Below are positions 1 to 7,197 of a stretch of DNA of 64,000 nucleotides, in pieces. Positions within the stretch are counted from its first letter, which is position 1, and every line of letters starts with the position of its first letter. The notes beneath the pieces are model-generated. The model searched no databases, was not told where the DNA came from, and saw only the letters and a list, made by a program, of their open reading frames with translations. The DNA is taken from positions 1 through 64,000 of the forward strand of contig SBGR01000083.1 of the NCBI GenBank assembly GCA_006226545.1, written 5' to 3'. A program made the position numbers and the translations under genes. This stretch comes from Bacteroidota bacterium (GTDB taxonomy: Bacteria > Bacteroidota > Bacteroidia > UBA8524).

Positions 1-526
1 AAGGGATGAGGAGATGAAGTGAATTCAATTTTCAATCGTATTAAATCAGCAGCACTGGAATTCATTCCGGTGAACGCCTCGGCATTGAAACACTATAAAC
101 TAGAACAGAGCCACCTTGGACCATGGCGTAACGTGTATTAGTTTTTAAACTCTCGATGATCTCTGGAAATCATGGTAGGCCCTCTAAGATGAAGAGATGA
201 AGGGATGAGGAGGTGAAGTGAATTCAATTTTCAATTGTACAATTTCAGCAGCACTGGAATTCATTCCAGTGAACGGATCAGAATTGAAACACTATAAACT
301 AGAACAGAGCCACCATGGACCATGGCGTAACGTGTATTAGTTTTTAAACTCTGGATAATCTCTGGAAATCATGGTAGGCCCTTTTGTGATGATGAGATGA
401 AGGGATGAGGAGATGAAGTGAATTCAATTTTCAATCGTATTAAATCAGCAGCACTGGAATTCATTCCAGTGAACGGATCAGAATTGAAACACTATAAACT
501 AGAACAGAGCCACCATGGACCATGGT
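1..526. repeat. Tandem array of three ~200-bp repeats
   Basis: Three near-identical units start at 1, 200 and 400 with the shared word AAGGGATGAGGAG, so the period is 199-200 bp; the third unit stops near 526, just past the end of the phosphatase-like gene. Each unit contains a hairpin: CACTGGAA, loop TTCA, TTCCAGTG (252-271 and 452-471). In the first unit (53-72) the right arm is TTCCGGTG, which only turns one pair into a T-G wobble. Each unit also has the word CCATGGACCATGG in copies 2 and 3. No long ORF crosses the array. The array may continue left of the window. A fourth, rearranged copy lies at 58686-58839. Confidence 0.9.
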
Positions 527-540
527 GTGTTTGATGCGGA

Positions 541-909
541 TTAAACGTTTGCTTCAAAGTAAAGGTCAATGGCGGCATTGATTCGATCGGTGAGTAGTTC
601 AATTAGTTCCGGGTCTTGGAATTCGTAGACATCATCGATGTGCAAGACTTGGATGGGGGCTATGTTCACATCCCGGTACAATTGAACGATGCGCGATTTA
701 TGGGCATCTTCCATCACCAAAATCAAATCAGACCATGCCGCATCACGGGCTTGGATCTGGCGCTCGCTCTTCGGACTCAATCCCACCGAGCGGATGCTAA
801 AGCGGCGGTCGTTTTTAAAGAGGTATTCTGCTGTCCGACTTCGTCGTTTGTTTTTGCCGCAAACCACCAAGACTTGAGGACGTTCCGGTTTTAGTTCATT
901 AGGATTCAT
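541..909 (-). CDS. Low-molecular-weight protein tyrosine phosphatase-like protein
   Basis: A 122-residue protein with an N-terminal beta strand followed by C17-G-K-N-K-R-R23-S, which fits the C-X5-R phosphate-binding loop of phosphotyrosine phosphatases, and a later stretch DLILVMEDAHKSRI typical of the small predicted tyrosine phosphatases of the COG4551 type. The expected activity is hydrolysis of phosphotyrosine or a similar phosphomonoester in the cytoplasm, through a cysteinyl-phosphate intermediate. It is shorter than the classical 150-residue LMW enzymes and the usual C-terminal DP general acid is not obvious, so function is inferred from the P-loop only. It starts a run of minus-strand small genes and its 3' end abuts the tandem repeat array. 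Confidence 0.75.
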   Translation of the reverse strand: MNPNELKPERPQVLVVCGKNKRRSRTAEYLFKNDRRFSIRSVGLSPKSERQIQARDAAWSDLILVMEDAHKSRIVQLYRDVNIAPIQVLHIDDVYEFQDPELIELLTDRINAAIDLYFEANV

Positions 910-936
910 CTTCAGCTAAGGTAAAATCAAATTCGA

Positions 937-1242
937 TTAGGTTCTGCTTCTGACCAGTTGAATTAGTTTCACTAAAAAGGCCGCATTCACATCTTCATAA
1001 CCTTCTATCGCTTCCATTTCGTCTTGTTCAAAAACAGGCAGATTCAGCTTCTGAAATAGTTCCAACATCATGTCCAGCACATCGTCTTCATCTATGCCAT
1101 AATCGATGGACCAAAATGCTTCCGGAGAAAGTTCTCTGGACGCAGGATGCGGCCACGCGGCAAGCACATCGTAAACAGCCTCAATGTCGTCTGCTGGATA
1201 GGTCTTCTTTGCAAAGTAGGTTTGGAAGGCTTGGTTAATCAT
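937..1242 (-). CDS. Small acidic protein, possibly DUF1493-like (acyl-carrier-like)
   Basis: A 101-residue acidic protein of unknown function with no signal peptide or membrane segment. The central stretch with D-Y-G-I-D-E-D-D-V-L-D-M-M resembles the second helix region of DUF1493 proteins, which are distant acyl-carrier-like folds often found in accessory loci; this is a weak family guess. It ends 28 bp upstream of the phosphatase-like gene, in the same direction, so co-transcription is likely. Confidence 0.6.
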   Translation of the reverse strand: MINQAFQTYFAKKTYPADDIEAVYDVLAAWPHPASRELSPEAFWSIDYGIDEDDVLDMMLELFQKLNLPVFEQDEMEAIEGYEDVNAAFLVKLIQLVRSRT

Positions 1243-1265
1243 TGCTATTCGTTTTTGCCTTAAAA

Positions 1266-1913
1266 TTAATCTTTCTTCCTTTGGTAATAGTAGTGTCTAT
1301 TACTAAATGTTTTCTTGAGTTCTAATCTGCTTCGCTTTAGGTTTTTAATGTGGTAGCTGTAAACACTAGGCGCTCCAATTTTCTTAAAAAACGAAAAATC
1401 TATATTCACTTTGATACTGCAATTGCTATCTGGCACAATTGCATTTGAATATTCATTTCCCAAGGAAAACACAGTAAATGAATACGGAACGGTATCTTTT
1501 AGCAAAGAAATTTGGCTACTTCCTGATGAATCTGTTACTGAACTCGCTACAAGCTTCTGCTCCGAGTTTTTAATAATTACATTGGCGAAATCGATTCCTA
1601 TACCTTGATAATCTGTAACTTTAATATTAATAAGGATATGATTTGAGTCTGAACTAGATTTATTGATTTCTAAAATATCTGTTTTCGTACTGTCAAAAAT
1701 CAAAAACAAACTATCCCCTTCAATTCGAAATGTTCCCTTTCCCTCAGACATATCAGTACAACTATTGGAAGTATATTCAAAGCGGTGATCTTCTTGGAAA
1801 TGTATACACTCCGCAAAAAAACCTCCACTAAAGCAGAATACTCCTTTTGGTTCCGGCCAATGGGAAACAAAACTTAATACCAATTGAGTGTATAGGAATA
1901 AGGTTAGGTTCAT
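1266..1913 (-). CDS. Hypothetical secreted protein with a carboxypeptidase-regulatory-like stretch
   Basis: A 215-residue protein I do not recognise. The N-terminus is hydrophobic (residues 1-15) and could be a signal peptide. Residues about 95-165 (INIKVTDYQGIGIDFANVII, then SSVTDSSGSSQISL) look like a CarboxypepD_reg / Ig-like beta-sandwich in which a default value is followed by a modifier, common in Bacteroidota surface proteins. The C-terminus is strongly basic (LKRSRLELKKTF...YYYQRKKD). AT content is higher than in the housekeeping genes, in line with an accessory gene. It lies 23 bp from the next gene in the same orientation. Confidence 0.6.
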   Translation of the reverse strand: MNLTLFLYTQLVLSFVSHWPEPKGVFCFSGGFFAECIHFQEDHRFEYTSNSCTDMSEGKGTFRIEGDSLFLIFDSTKTDILEINKSSSDSNHILINIKVTDYQGIGIDFANVIIKNSEQKLVASSVTDSSGSSQISLLKDTVPYSFTVFSLGNEYSNAIVPDSNCSIKVNIDFSFFKKIGAPSVYSYHIKNLKRSRLELKKTFSNRHYYYQRKKD

Positions 1914-1928
1914 GGGTATGTAATTACT

Positions 1929-2402
1929 CTAATTTAGAAGTCTACTAATTCGCCTCGACAACACTTCCGAATACAGATCAGTGTACGTGCAAATATTGGT
2001 TTTAAGAATTCGATTGGTCTTAAAAAACTTGAGTGGGTAATTGCTAGCGAACACGATATAGCGTTTACCAATTTCAAAAGGATAACCGCAATCACCACCA
2101 CCGATGCCTGTATGAATTTCAACAGTATCAGCAATTCTCTTTCCTTGATAGACTGTATCAATCGCCATTAGATATATGGCAGACTTACGTCGAAAAACAG
2201 GATATCCCGGCATTGAATCGCCAATTTGCTGTTCTACTATCATACTTTTGATAATTGTACCTGATACAAGCATCTGTTTCGGATGAATCGATTGAACGGT
2301 ATCTGACTTTCCAATACAAGAACATCCAAAGCCCAGTTGAGCGCCGATTGTGAAAATAACTAAAAGTGCGAAACGAGTCATTACTGCATGAATATACTTC
2401 AT
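1929..2402 (-). CDS. Secreted TIMP/NTR-like cysteine-rich protein
   Basis: Start chosen at the internal methionine (2402) that leads directly into a signal peptide; an ORF start at 2423 also exists. After the hydrophobic segment the mature protein begins C-S-C, followed by V-S-G-T-I, a beta-rich middle, C-G-Y-P-F-E-I-G-K-R-Y-I-V-F-A and a late T-N-I-C. This order of cysteines is that of the netrin/TIMP fold, in which the N-terminal C-x-C wedges into a metalloprotease active site; many Bacteroidota encode such small NTR-like proteins of unknown target. The product is probably exported; the cysteine before S-C could also be lipidated. Function as an inhibitor is inference. The LprI-like gene nearby is also inhibitor-like. 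Confidence 0.65.
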   Translation of the reverse strand: MKYIHAVMTRFALLVIFTIGAQLGFGCSCIGKSDTVQSIHPKQMLVSGTIIKSMIVEQQIGDSMPGYPVFRRKSAIYLMAIDTVYQGKRIADTVEIHTGIGGGDCGYPFEIGKRYIVFASNYPLKFFKTNRILKTNICTYTDLYSEVLSRRISRLLN

Positions 2403-2419
2403 TTTAAAAACGCCTATCC

Positions 2420-2779
2420 TCATGCTTTGGTTGAATCATTTCCTGGAATTTCTTCCAATGCATAATAAATCGCTTGCCCTTTCTGCTTAAAAATCTCAAC
2501 TTCTTGATCAGCTCCTTTGGAAGGACCTCCAACCCTCAGAATCGCATCACAGCGGTCCGCCATCGCTAAAGAAATGGGCATCATTAATTCCTCAAATCGC
2601 GCTGCTCCTGCAATTTCAATGATAGGCAAGGCTACGTTTACGCCGATGACCGGTATATGGCCTTTTTCAAAAACGGCTTAAGCCACTTGATTCAGGTTCC
2701 AAAGATTTTGTTTCCAAACTTCCGGCTTATCCGAGCCCGAGGTATAGGGACCGGCAATCATGATATATTGACGCGGCAT
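2420..2779 (-). pseudogene. DUF4406-type (nucleoside 2-deoxyribosyltransferase-like) gene interrupted by a stop codon
   Basis: Reading from the ATG at 2779 gives MPRQYIMIAGPYTSGSDKPE..., the typical YIAGPYT start of DUF4406 proteins. Codon 34 (2678-2680) is TAA, and the same frame then continues AVFEKGHIPVIGVNVALP... to a normal stop at 2420 with the conserved S-x-A-x-x-D-R-C-D-A-I-L-R and S-K-G-A-D-x-E motif. One substitution would restore a 119-residue protein, so this is a recent nonsense mutation or a sequencing error. A 69-codon ORF starts internally at 2629 but lacks the N-terminal nucleotide-binding loop. The ATG follows the stop of the upstream gene by only 3 bp. Confidence 0.8.
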
Positions 2780-2782
2780 AGG

Positions 2783-3016
2783 CTAATCTTGATAGCACTC
2801 AAGGTAATACGCATACCGGGTAAAATTAAACTCAATCAGAGGAAATAGGTCGGATGTTTCTTGAGTGATTTCATAAGGATCATATAGTTTCGGATCATCC
2901 TCGGAAGCATTTAATCGGCTGCGCCATACCTCCAGATCCATTGACTGCAACGGAATCTCTTCAACCAGCTTATCGGTTTCTAAATCATAAACTGCTATCT
3001 GACGTTTCATTTTCAT
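2783..3016 (-). CDS. Hypothetical 77-residue protein
   Basis: A short soluble protein (MKMKRQIAVYDLETDKLVEE...) of unknown function, with a beta-strand start, an acidic middle and an aromatic C-terminus (NFTRYAYYLECYQD). Its TAG stop lies 3 bp before the ATG of the broken DUF4406 gene, which suggests the two are translated together. Similar small proteins often accompany polymorphic-toxin immunity clusters, but nothing here proves that role. Confidence 0.55.
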   Translation of the reverse strand: MKMKRQIAVYDLETDKLVEEIPLQSMDLEVWRSRLNASEDDPKLYDPYEITQETSDLFPLIEFNFTRYAYYLECYQD

Positions 3017-3036
3017 AAGCTATTGCAAAATAGAAT

Positions 3037-3576
3037 TTAAAGTTCCTCCAAAAGTGCTTCCAGCTCCATGATCTGGTTCTTTGTGATGCTGACTGCCGTT
3101 CCATTGTACATGATTGGGGCCATTGAACCGCCTTCCCATAGTGTTGTTTCTACTTGGACAAAGGATTTTCGGTAATTGTAAAATTGCCACTTCATTTGTC
3201 CGAGAAGCTTTTTCAGTTTTATTAAATGCTCGATTTGCTTTCGCTCAATTTCATCTAATTCAAGTCGTCTGCTTGTGTATGCAGTAATTCTCAAATCAAT
3301 CAAGCTATCTACTTGAGTCCATCTCTTATTCAGAACACTATCAGCTGCTGCTAACATTCGAACGCTGCATTCATTCATCTCTGCTTGCGAGTAACTAGAA
3401 TCAGCGCAGATTCGCTCATACGCCTCTAATGGAAGTACTTGTTTAGCATAAGAATTCAGGTAAACTGTATCAATTCTAACTACGGTATCAACCTCAGGCC
3501 CGTTAGCAGACTCAAGGTTTTCATTGGTGCAGGAACCAAAGACAACTAGCGCAAATAAGAAAGGAATTGACTTCAT
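3037..3576 (-). CDS. LprI-like (DUF1311) lipoprotein
   Basis: A 179-residue lipoprotein: signal peptide with lipobox F-G-S-C at residues 13-16, then a low-complexity linker and a helical domain. C57 in ERICADSS, S-Q-A-E-M-N-E-C-S, A-D-S-V-L-N-K-R-W, the L-L-G-Q-M-K-W-Q-F-Y-N-Y-R-K block and the late G-G-S-M-A-P are the hallmarks of the LprI N-terminal (DUF1311) domain, whose founding members inhibit lysozyme. The usual second cysteine of the YRxxxC motif is replaced here (YRKSFV). The product should sit in an outer or inner membrane leaflet facing the periplasm. Inhibitory activity is inferred from the family only. Confidence 0.7.
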   Translation of the reverse strand: MKSIPFLFALVVFGSCTNENLESANGPEVDTVVRIDTVYLNSYAKQVLPLEAYERICADSSYSQAEMNECSVRMLAAADSVLNKRWTQVDSLIDLRITAYTSRRLELDEIERKQIEHLIKLKKLLGQMKWQFYNYRKSFVQVETTLWEGGSMAPIMYNGTAVSITKNQIMELEALLEEL

Positions 3577-3638
3577 AGATACAGGACCTAAATTTAACTG
3601 AAAAAGCGCACTCGCCCACGTTCGAGCTAGCGAATATT

Positions 3639-4754
3639 CTAGCTTCGTTTAATAATAACCATTTCCACCCTTCGGTTTCGTTGGCGGCCTTCTTCCGAGT
3701 CGTTTTTGGAGAGGGGGTGTTTATAGCCGTAGCCTTTGATGAAAATCTGCTTAGAATTTACACCTGCAGCCAATAATTTATCAGCCACTTCTTTGGCCCG
3801 GGCGTAGGAAAGCTCCTCATTGTATTCTTGCGAACCGAGGCTATCGGTATGTCCCAAGATGGATAATTTCCAAGAAGGGTTCGCTTTCATCACGTCGGCT
3901 AGGCTATCGAATAAGTTATTGTACGTCTCCTTGATGAGATGTGAATCGAAATCGAAGGGTAGTATAAACCTCGACTTCCCTCCACCTCTGCTCCCGAAAG
4001 AGCCCGCGCGTAGGAAAACACCTGAATCATAGGAGAAATCGTTTACATTACCAATGGCAATTTTGATGTGGTGCATCTTGCCCCGTGTAACAATGCAACT
4101 GGCGGTAAGCATGGTAGTGAAGCCGTCGTATTCAATGGTATAAGGCGTCTTGGCCGTAGGTTTGAATTTGTGATTCGGGATAAAATACTGTTTGTTCTTT
4201 TTCTGGTTCACCGAGTTTATCATCACGGTTTTGGAAGGCTTTCCGATGCGGGCAAGGTTGACCGGCTTGGGGAAATTCGGACCTGTAATCAGCAAACAAA
4301 ACACGTCGTTAAACGGACTCCCCACGTATTCAGGATATTCTTCTGATGCAAAGACGTAATCAAAAAAGAGGCTATCGTAGAGCGGCACAAAGTCGAATTC
4401 AATGACTGTTACATTGAATATCTGCCTGCTCACCATACGTGCTAAGTCGGCATCGCTCCCCTGACTTTCTTTCATGGAAGTGGTCATGTTCGGACGTGTA
4501 TTTTGTCCGGTCATGGCACTTACTCGACCGGTTGAAATGACGATACCCTCATCCATAGGAAAGGTATTCGAGTCTAAACGGAAATAACCTGAGCTACTTT
4601 CAGAGCCGTGGATCTTGATATTGAAGATGCTCACGCCCTCTCCCATAAAGGTTTCAATCAGCTTTTGCTTGGTCAACAAGGTGTCTACCAAAAACTGAGC
4701 GCGCAGTTGGGAACTGAAAAAAATGGAAAGGAAAAGGAAAAAGACTACCCTCAC
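3639..4754 (-). CDS. Choice-of-anchor-L domain protein with C-terminal OmpA domain
   Basis: A 371-residue exported protein. The signal peptide ends at S-Q-L-R-A-Q. Residues about 25-250 form a choice-of-anchor-L domain, recognised by G-I-V-I-S-T-G, the paired F-D-F-V-P and D-Y-V-F-A-S-E-E-Y-P-E-Y-V, and F-C-L-L-I-T-G. Residues about 260-371 are an OmpA domain with L-G-H-T-D-S-L-G, N-E-x-L-S-Y-A-R-A and R-Q-R-N-R-R-V-E, which binds peptidoglycan. Choice-of-anchor-L proteins usually carry a T9SS sorting tail; here the OmpA domain replaces it, so the protein is probably retained at the cell wall facing the periplasm. A perfect palindrome lies just upstream. Confidence 0.9.
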   Translation of the reverse strand: MRVVFFLFLSIFFSSQLRAQFLVDTLLTKQKLIETFMGEGVSIFNIKIHGSESSSGYFRLDSNTFPMDEGIVISTGRVSAMTGQNTRPNMTTSMKESQGSDADLARMVSRQIFNVTVIEFDFVPLYDSLFFDYVFASEEYPEYVGSPFNDVFCLLITGPNFPKPVNLARIGKPSKTVMINSVNQKKNKQYFIPNHKFKPTAKTPYTIEYDGFTTMLTASCIVTRGKMHHIKIAIGNVNDFSYDSGVFLRAGSFGSRGGGKSRFILPFDFDSHLIKETYNNLFDSLADVMKANPSWKLSILGHTDSLGSQEYNEELSYARAKEVADKLLAAGVNSKQIFIKGYGYKHPLSKNDSEEGRQRNRRVEMVIIKRS

Positions 4755-4771
4755 GAAAGCTTAACGGAGCA

Positions 4772-4792
4772 CAAAATACGAATCGTATTTTG
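4772..4792. terminator. Perfect 9-bp palindrome with 3-nt loop after thyA
   Basis: CAAAATACG (4772-4780), loop AAT, CGTATTTTG (4784-4792). It begins 2 bp after the thyA stop codon on the minus strand and 18 bp before the start of the anchor-L/OmpA gene. There is no long U tract, so termination is uncertain; it may be a processing or stability hairpin. Confidence 0.55.
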
Positions 4793-4793
4793 A

Positions 4794-5588
4794 TTAGACG
4801 GCAACCGGCGCTTTAATTCCCGGATGTGGCTCGTAATTCTCTAAGGTGAAATCTTCGTAGGTGAAGTCGAGCACGTTTTTAATATCCGGATTCAGCTTCA
4901 TGGTCGGGTACGCTCTTGGCTCTCTGCTCAACTGCAATTCAACCTGCTCAAAGTGGTTGCTGTAGATATGTGCATCACCAAAAGTGTGAACGAAGTCGCC
5001 CGGCTCATACCCGCATTCTTGGGCTACCATCAAGGTAAGTAAAGCATAGGAAGCGATATTGAAAGGCACGCCAAGAAATAAGTCGGCACTGCGCTGGTAA
5101 AGTTGACAGCTCAGCTTTCCGTCGGCCACATAAAACTGGAAGAAAGCATGGCAAGGCATCAACGCCATTTTGCTTAGGTCGGATACGTTCCAAGCGCTTA
5201 CAATCATACGGCGCGAATCCGGATTGTTCTTGAGCTGGTTCAAAACGTCTTTTATCTGATCGATGTGGCCACCATCCGGGATGGGCCAGCTGCGCCATTG
5301 GTATCCGTATACCGGACCAAGATCGCCATTTTCATCAGCCCATTCGTCCCAAATGCTCACCCCGTTTTCTTTGAGGTAGGCGGTATTGGTTTCACCCTTC
5401 AAGAACCAAAGCAGTTCGTGGATGATGGATTTCAGGTGCACCTTTTTGGTGGTCACCAAAGGGAATCCTTCGCTCAAATCAAAGCGAATTTGTCGGCCAA
5501 AAACACTGCGCGTACCCGTTCCGGTGCGGTCGCTTTTGTCGGTTCCATTCTGGTAAACCTCTCGAAGAAGCTGCTCGTACTGATCCAT
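4794..5588 (-). CDS. thyA: Thymidylate synthase
   Basis: A 264-residue enzyme, the standard length for bacterial ThyA. It methylates dUMP to dTMP using 5,10-methylene-tetrahydrofolate, releasing dihydrofolate. Visible landmarks are S-D-R-T-G-T-G-T near the N-terminus (phosphate binding R), W-D-E-W-A, the catalytic M-P-C146-H-A-F-F-Q-F, [18 protein letters not shown] and D-A-H-I-Y-S-N-H, all intact. Folate reductase (folA), often next to it, is not in the window. A palindrome just downstream separates it from the OmpA-type gene. Confidence 0.98.
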   Translation of the reverse strand: MDQYEQLLREVYQNGTDKSDRTGTGTRSVFGRQIRFDLSEGFPLVTTKKVHLKSIIHELLWFLKGETNTAYLKENGVSIWDEWADENGDLGPVYGYQWRSWPIPDGGHIDQIKDVLNQLKNNPDSRRMIVSAWNVSDLSKMALMPCHAFFQFYVADGKLSCQLYQRSADLFLGVPFNIASYALLTLMVAQECGYEPGDFVHTFGDAHIYSNHFEQVELQLSREPRAYPTMKLNPDIKNVLDFTYEDFTLENYEPHPGIKAPVAV

Positions 5589-5640
5589 GACTCAAAGGTA
5601 GGATAGCAGGGAGAATCTTTATTGGGAGGTTTTCAACAAT

Positions 5641-5657
5641 TGTCGGCAGAGCCGACA
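5641..5657. repeat. Perfect 7-bp palindrome with 3-nt loop
   Basis: TGTCGGC, loop AGA, GCCGACA. It lies between thyA and the aminotransferase gene, directly before an array of degenerate heptamers. No U tract follows on either strand. Confidence 0.6.
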
Positions 5658-5659
5658 TC

Positions 5660-5792
5660 GTTAAGTGTTAAATGTTTATTGTTTAATGTTTGTTATCAAT
5701 GAAGGATAAACCTGCTTGCAGACTTAAACATTCAACATTCAACGGTAAACATTCAACAGTAAACATTGAACATTCAACATTCAACATTCAAC
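5660..5792. repeat. Degenerate heptamer arrays in inverted orientation
   Basis: Five 7-nt words in exact register at 5660-5694 (GTTAAGT, GTTAAAT, GTTTATT, GTTTAAT, GTTTGTT), a 28-nt spacer, then ten words at 5723-5792 (CTTAAAC, ATTCAAC twice, GGTAAAC, ATTCAAC, AGTAAAC, ATTGAAC, ATTCAAC three times). The left family (GTTNAAT) is the reverse complement of the right one (ATTNAAC), so the two arms could pair. No gene function is apparent; short ORFs over it are by-products of the repeat. Confidence 0.85.
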
Positions 5793-5796
5793 AACC

Positions 5797-7056
5797 CTAC
5801 AGCCTCTCTAGCCACTTGGAGAGCTGCTGTACGCCTTCGATGCTTTCCCAGCAGTATTTGAGTAAAAAGCTGGTGTCTACTTCTTTTTCTCCGGCGGCTT
5901 CCAGGGCTTTGGCGCCGTCAAAGTTGACAAAGCACAAGCGGGCTACCAATAGGCTATGTTGGCATCCTAATTCGGTGCCGGGTAAAAGCGCAATGCCCGT
6001 CTGATCCAATAATTTCTTGCACAGGTCTTCCGAGCTGTAGATGCCTTTGCGCGAGAGCTCCATGCGGTAGTTTTCAAAGTTGAGTAGGAGTTGAAATCCG
6101 CCTTCGGGTTTGGAGAAGAGCAGGTTGGAATTGCGCAGCATCTCTTCCAATTCGCGCGATAATGCCTTTAAAATCCTTCGGCTCTGGTGAAGGTATTGTT
6201 CCACCTCTTCATGCTGCTCAAACAAGGGCAAAACCGCATCCTGAATGGGACCGCTTGTGGCGGCAAATGACTCGAGCATCAAAAGAGATAAGGCTTCGCT
6301 AAGTTCCTTCTGCTGCTTAGGCACAATCAGGTAGCCGATGCGCAAAGCTCCACCTCCAGCCCATTTGGAAACCCCTCCGCTAATGAGCGTTCCTTCCGGG
6401 TAAAATTGAGCGATGGACATGTGGTTACCGTCGTATTGAAGCCGACTGTAAATCTCATCTGAGTAAAGCAGCATCTTGCAATCGCGGGCCGTTTCAGCTA
6501 ACTTCTTCAACTCCGCTAGGCTGTAAACTGATCCGGTTGGGTTAGAAGGAGAATTGAGCAAAAGTATTTTTGGCCTTTCCGGATTCTGCTGGGCCGCCTC
6601 TTTTATTTGTTCGGCGCTGAGTTTCCAACCCGACGCCTGCGTGGTATGTATCCATTGCACCTTCCGGCCGGTAAGTTTGGCCATGGGCGAATAGCTCACC
6701 CATGAAGGCGTGGGAATGAGGATATCTCCGTCAAAAGCGTATTCCAACAGAAAAAGCAACGACTTACTTCCCGGCCCAATTAATACTTCACTGGCCTTGG
6801 TTGCCAGGCCGTAGCTGTGTTGGTAAAATTGAGCGATGGCTTCCCTTAATTCGGGTTTCCCCAATACAGGCACAAAGGCTTCGCTTGCTTGGTAATTGGC
6901 CAAGCCATTTCTTACTATTTGCGGCAAGGGAAAGGGTGATAAGCCAAAGGCAAATCGGTAAATCTTCTTTCCTTCGGCTTCTAATTGATTACATCTGGAG
7001 TGCAGGGAAATGACACCCGGTTCTTCCACCGGCTTTACTTTTCTGTTTAAGCCCAT
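5797..7056 (-). CDS. Pyridoxal-phosphate aminotransferase, class I/II fold type I
   Basis: A 419-residue cytosolic PLP enzyme. L-L-N-S-P-S-N-P-T-G (around residue 170) and Y-S-D-E-I-Y-S (around 205) are the cofactor-binding Asn and Asp motifs, and S-G-G-V-S-K231-W-A-G-G-G-A-L-R-I-G-Y carries the Schiff-base lysine and the phosphate-binding Arg. The C-terminal half has the substrate-arginine region less clearly. Members of this group transaminate aspartate, aromatic or branched amino acids; the substrate cannot be told from sequence. It is divergent from the pyruvate dehydrogenase E2 gene, with 141 bp between the starts. Confidence 0.85.
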   Translation of the reverse strand: MGLNRKVKPVEEPGVISLHSRCNQLEAEGKKIYRFAFGLSPFPLPQIVRNGLANYQASEAFVPVLGKPELREAIAQFYQHSYGLATKASEVLIGPGSKSLLFLLEYAFDGDILIPTPSWVSYSPMAKLTGRKVQWIHTTQASGWKLSAEQIKEAAQQNPERPKILLLNSPSNPTGSVYSLAELKKLAETARDCKMLLYSDEIYSRLQYDGNHMSIAQFYPEGTLISGGVSKWAGGGALRIGYLIVPKQQKELSEALSLLMLESFAATSGPIQDAVLPLFEQHEEVEQYLHQSRRILKALSRELEEMLRNSNLLFSKPEGGFQLLLNFENYRMELSRKGIYSSEDLCKKLLDQTGIALLPGTELGCQHSLLVARLCFVNFDGAKALEAAGEKEVDTSFLLKYCWESIEGVQQLSKWLERL

Positions 7057-7137
7057 TGGGTGAAAGATAGCGATTTCGATAGGATTAAGGTAAAAACATC
7101 GCTAGAAGTCTTGCTGTCAAAGCCTTTCAAATTCCAC

Positions 7138-7167
7138 TTGGGAAAGTGTCGATAAGGCTTAATTTTG
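7138..7167 (+). promoter_or_regulatory. Bacteroidota-type promoter for the E2 gene
   Basis: TTG at 7138-7140 and TAATTTTG at 7160-7167, separated by 19 nt, match the Bacteroidota consensus TTG-N(17-23)-TAnnTTTG. Transcription would begin near 7174, giving a leader of about 25 nt before the ATG at 7198. Confidence 0.6.
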
Positions 7168-7197
7168 CAGAGCTTTAATTAAAAACGAAAAGATACA

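Noticed and set aside
1-526. CRISPR-like array
   Set aside because: The units are ~200 bp and almost identical throughout, with no short repeats separated by unique spacers and no cas genes.
5690-6004. 104-residue ORF on the plus strand
   Set aside because: Its first half is the translation of the heptamer array and the second half is antisense to the aminotransferase gene.
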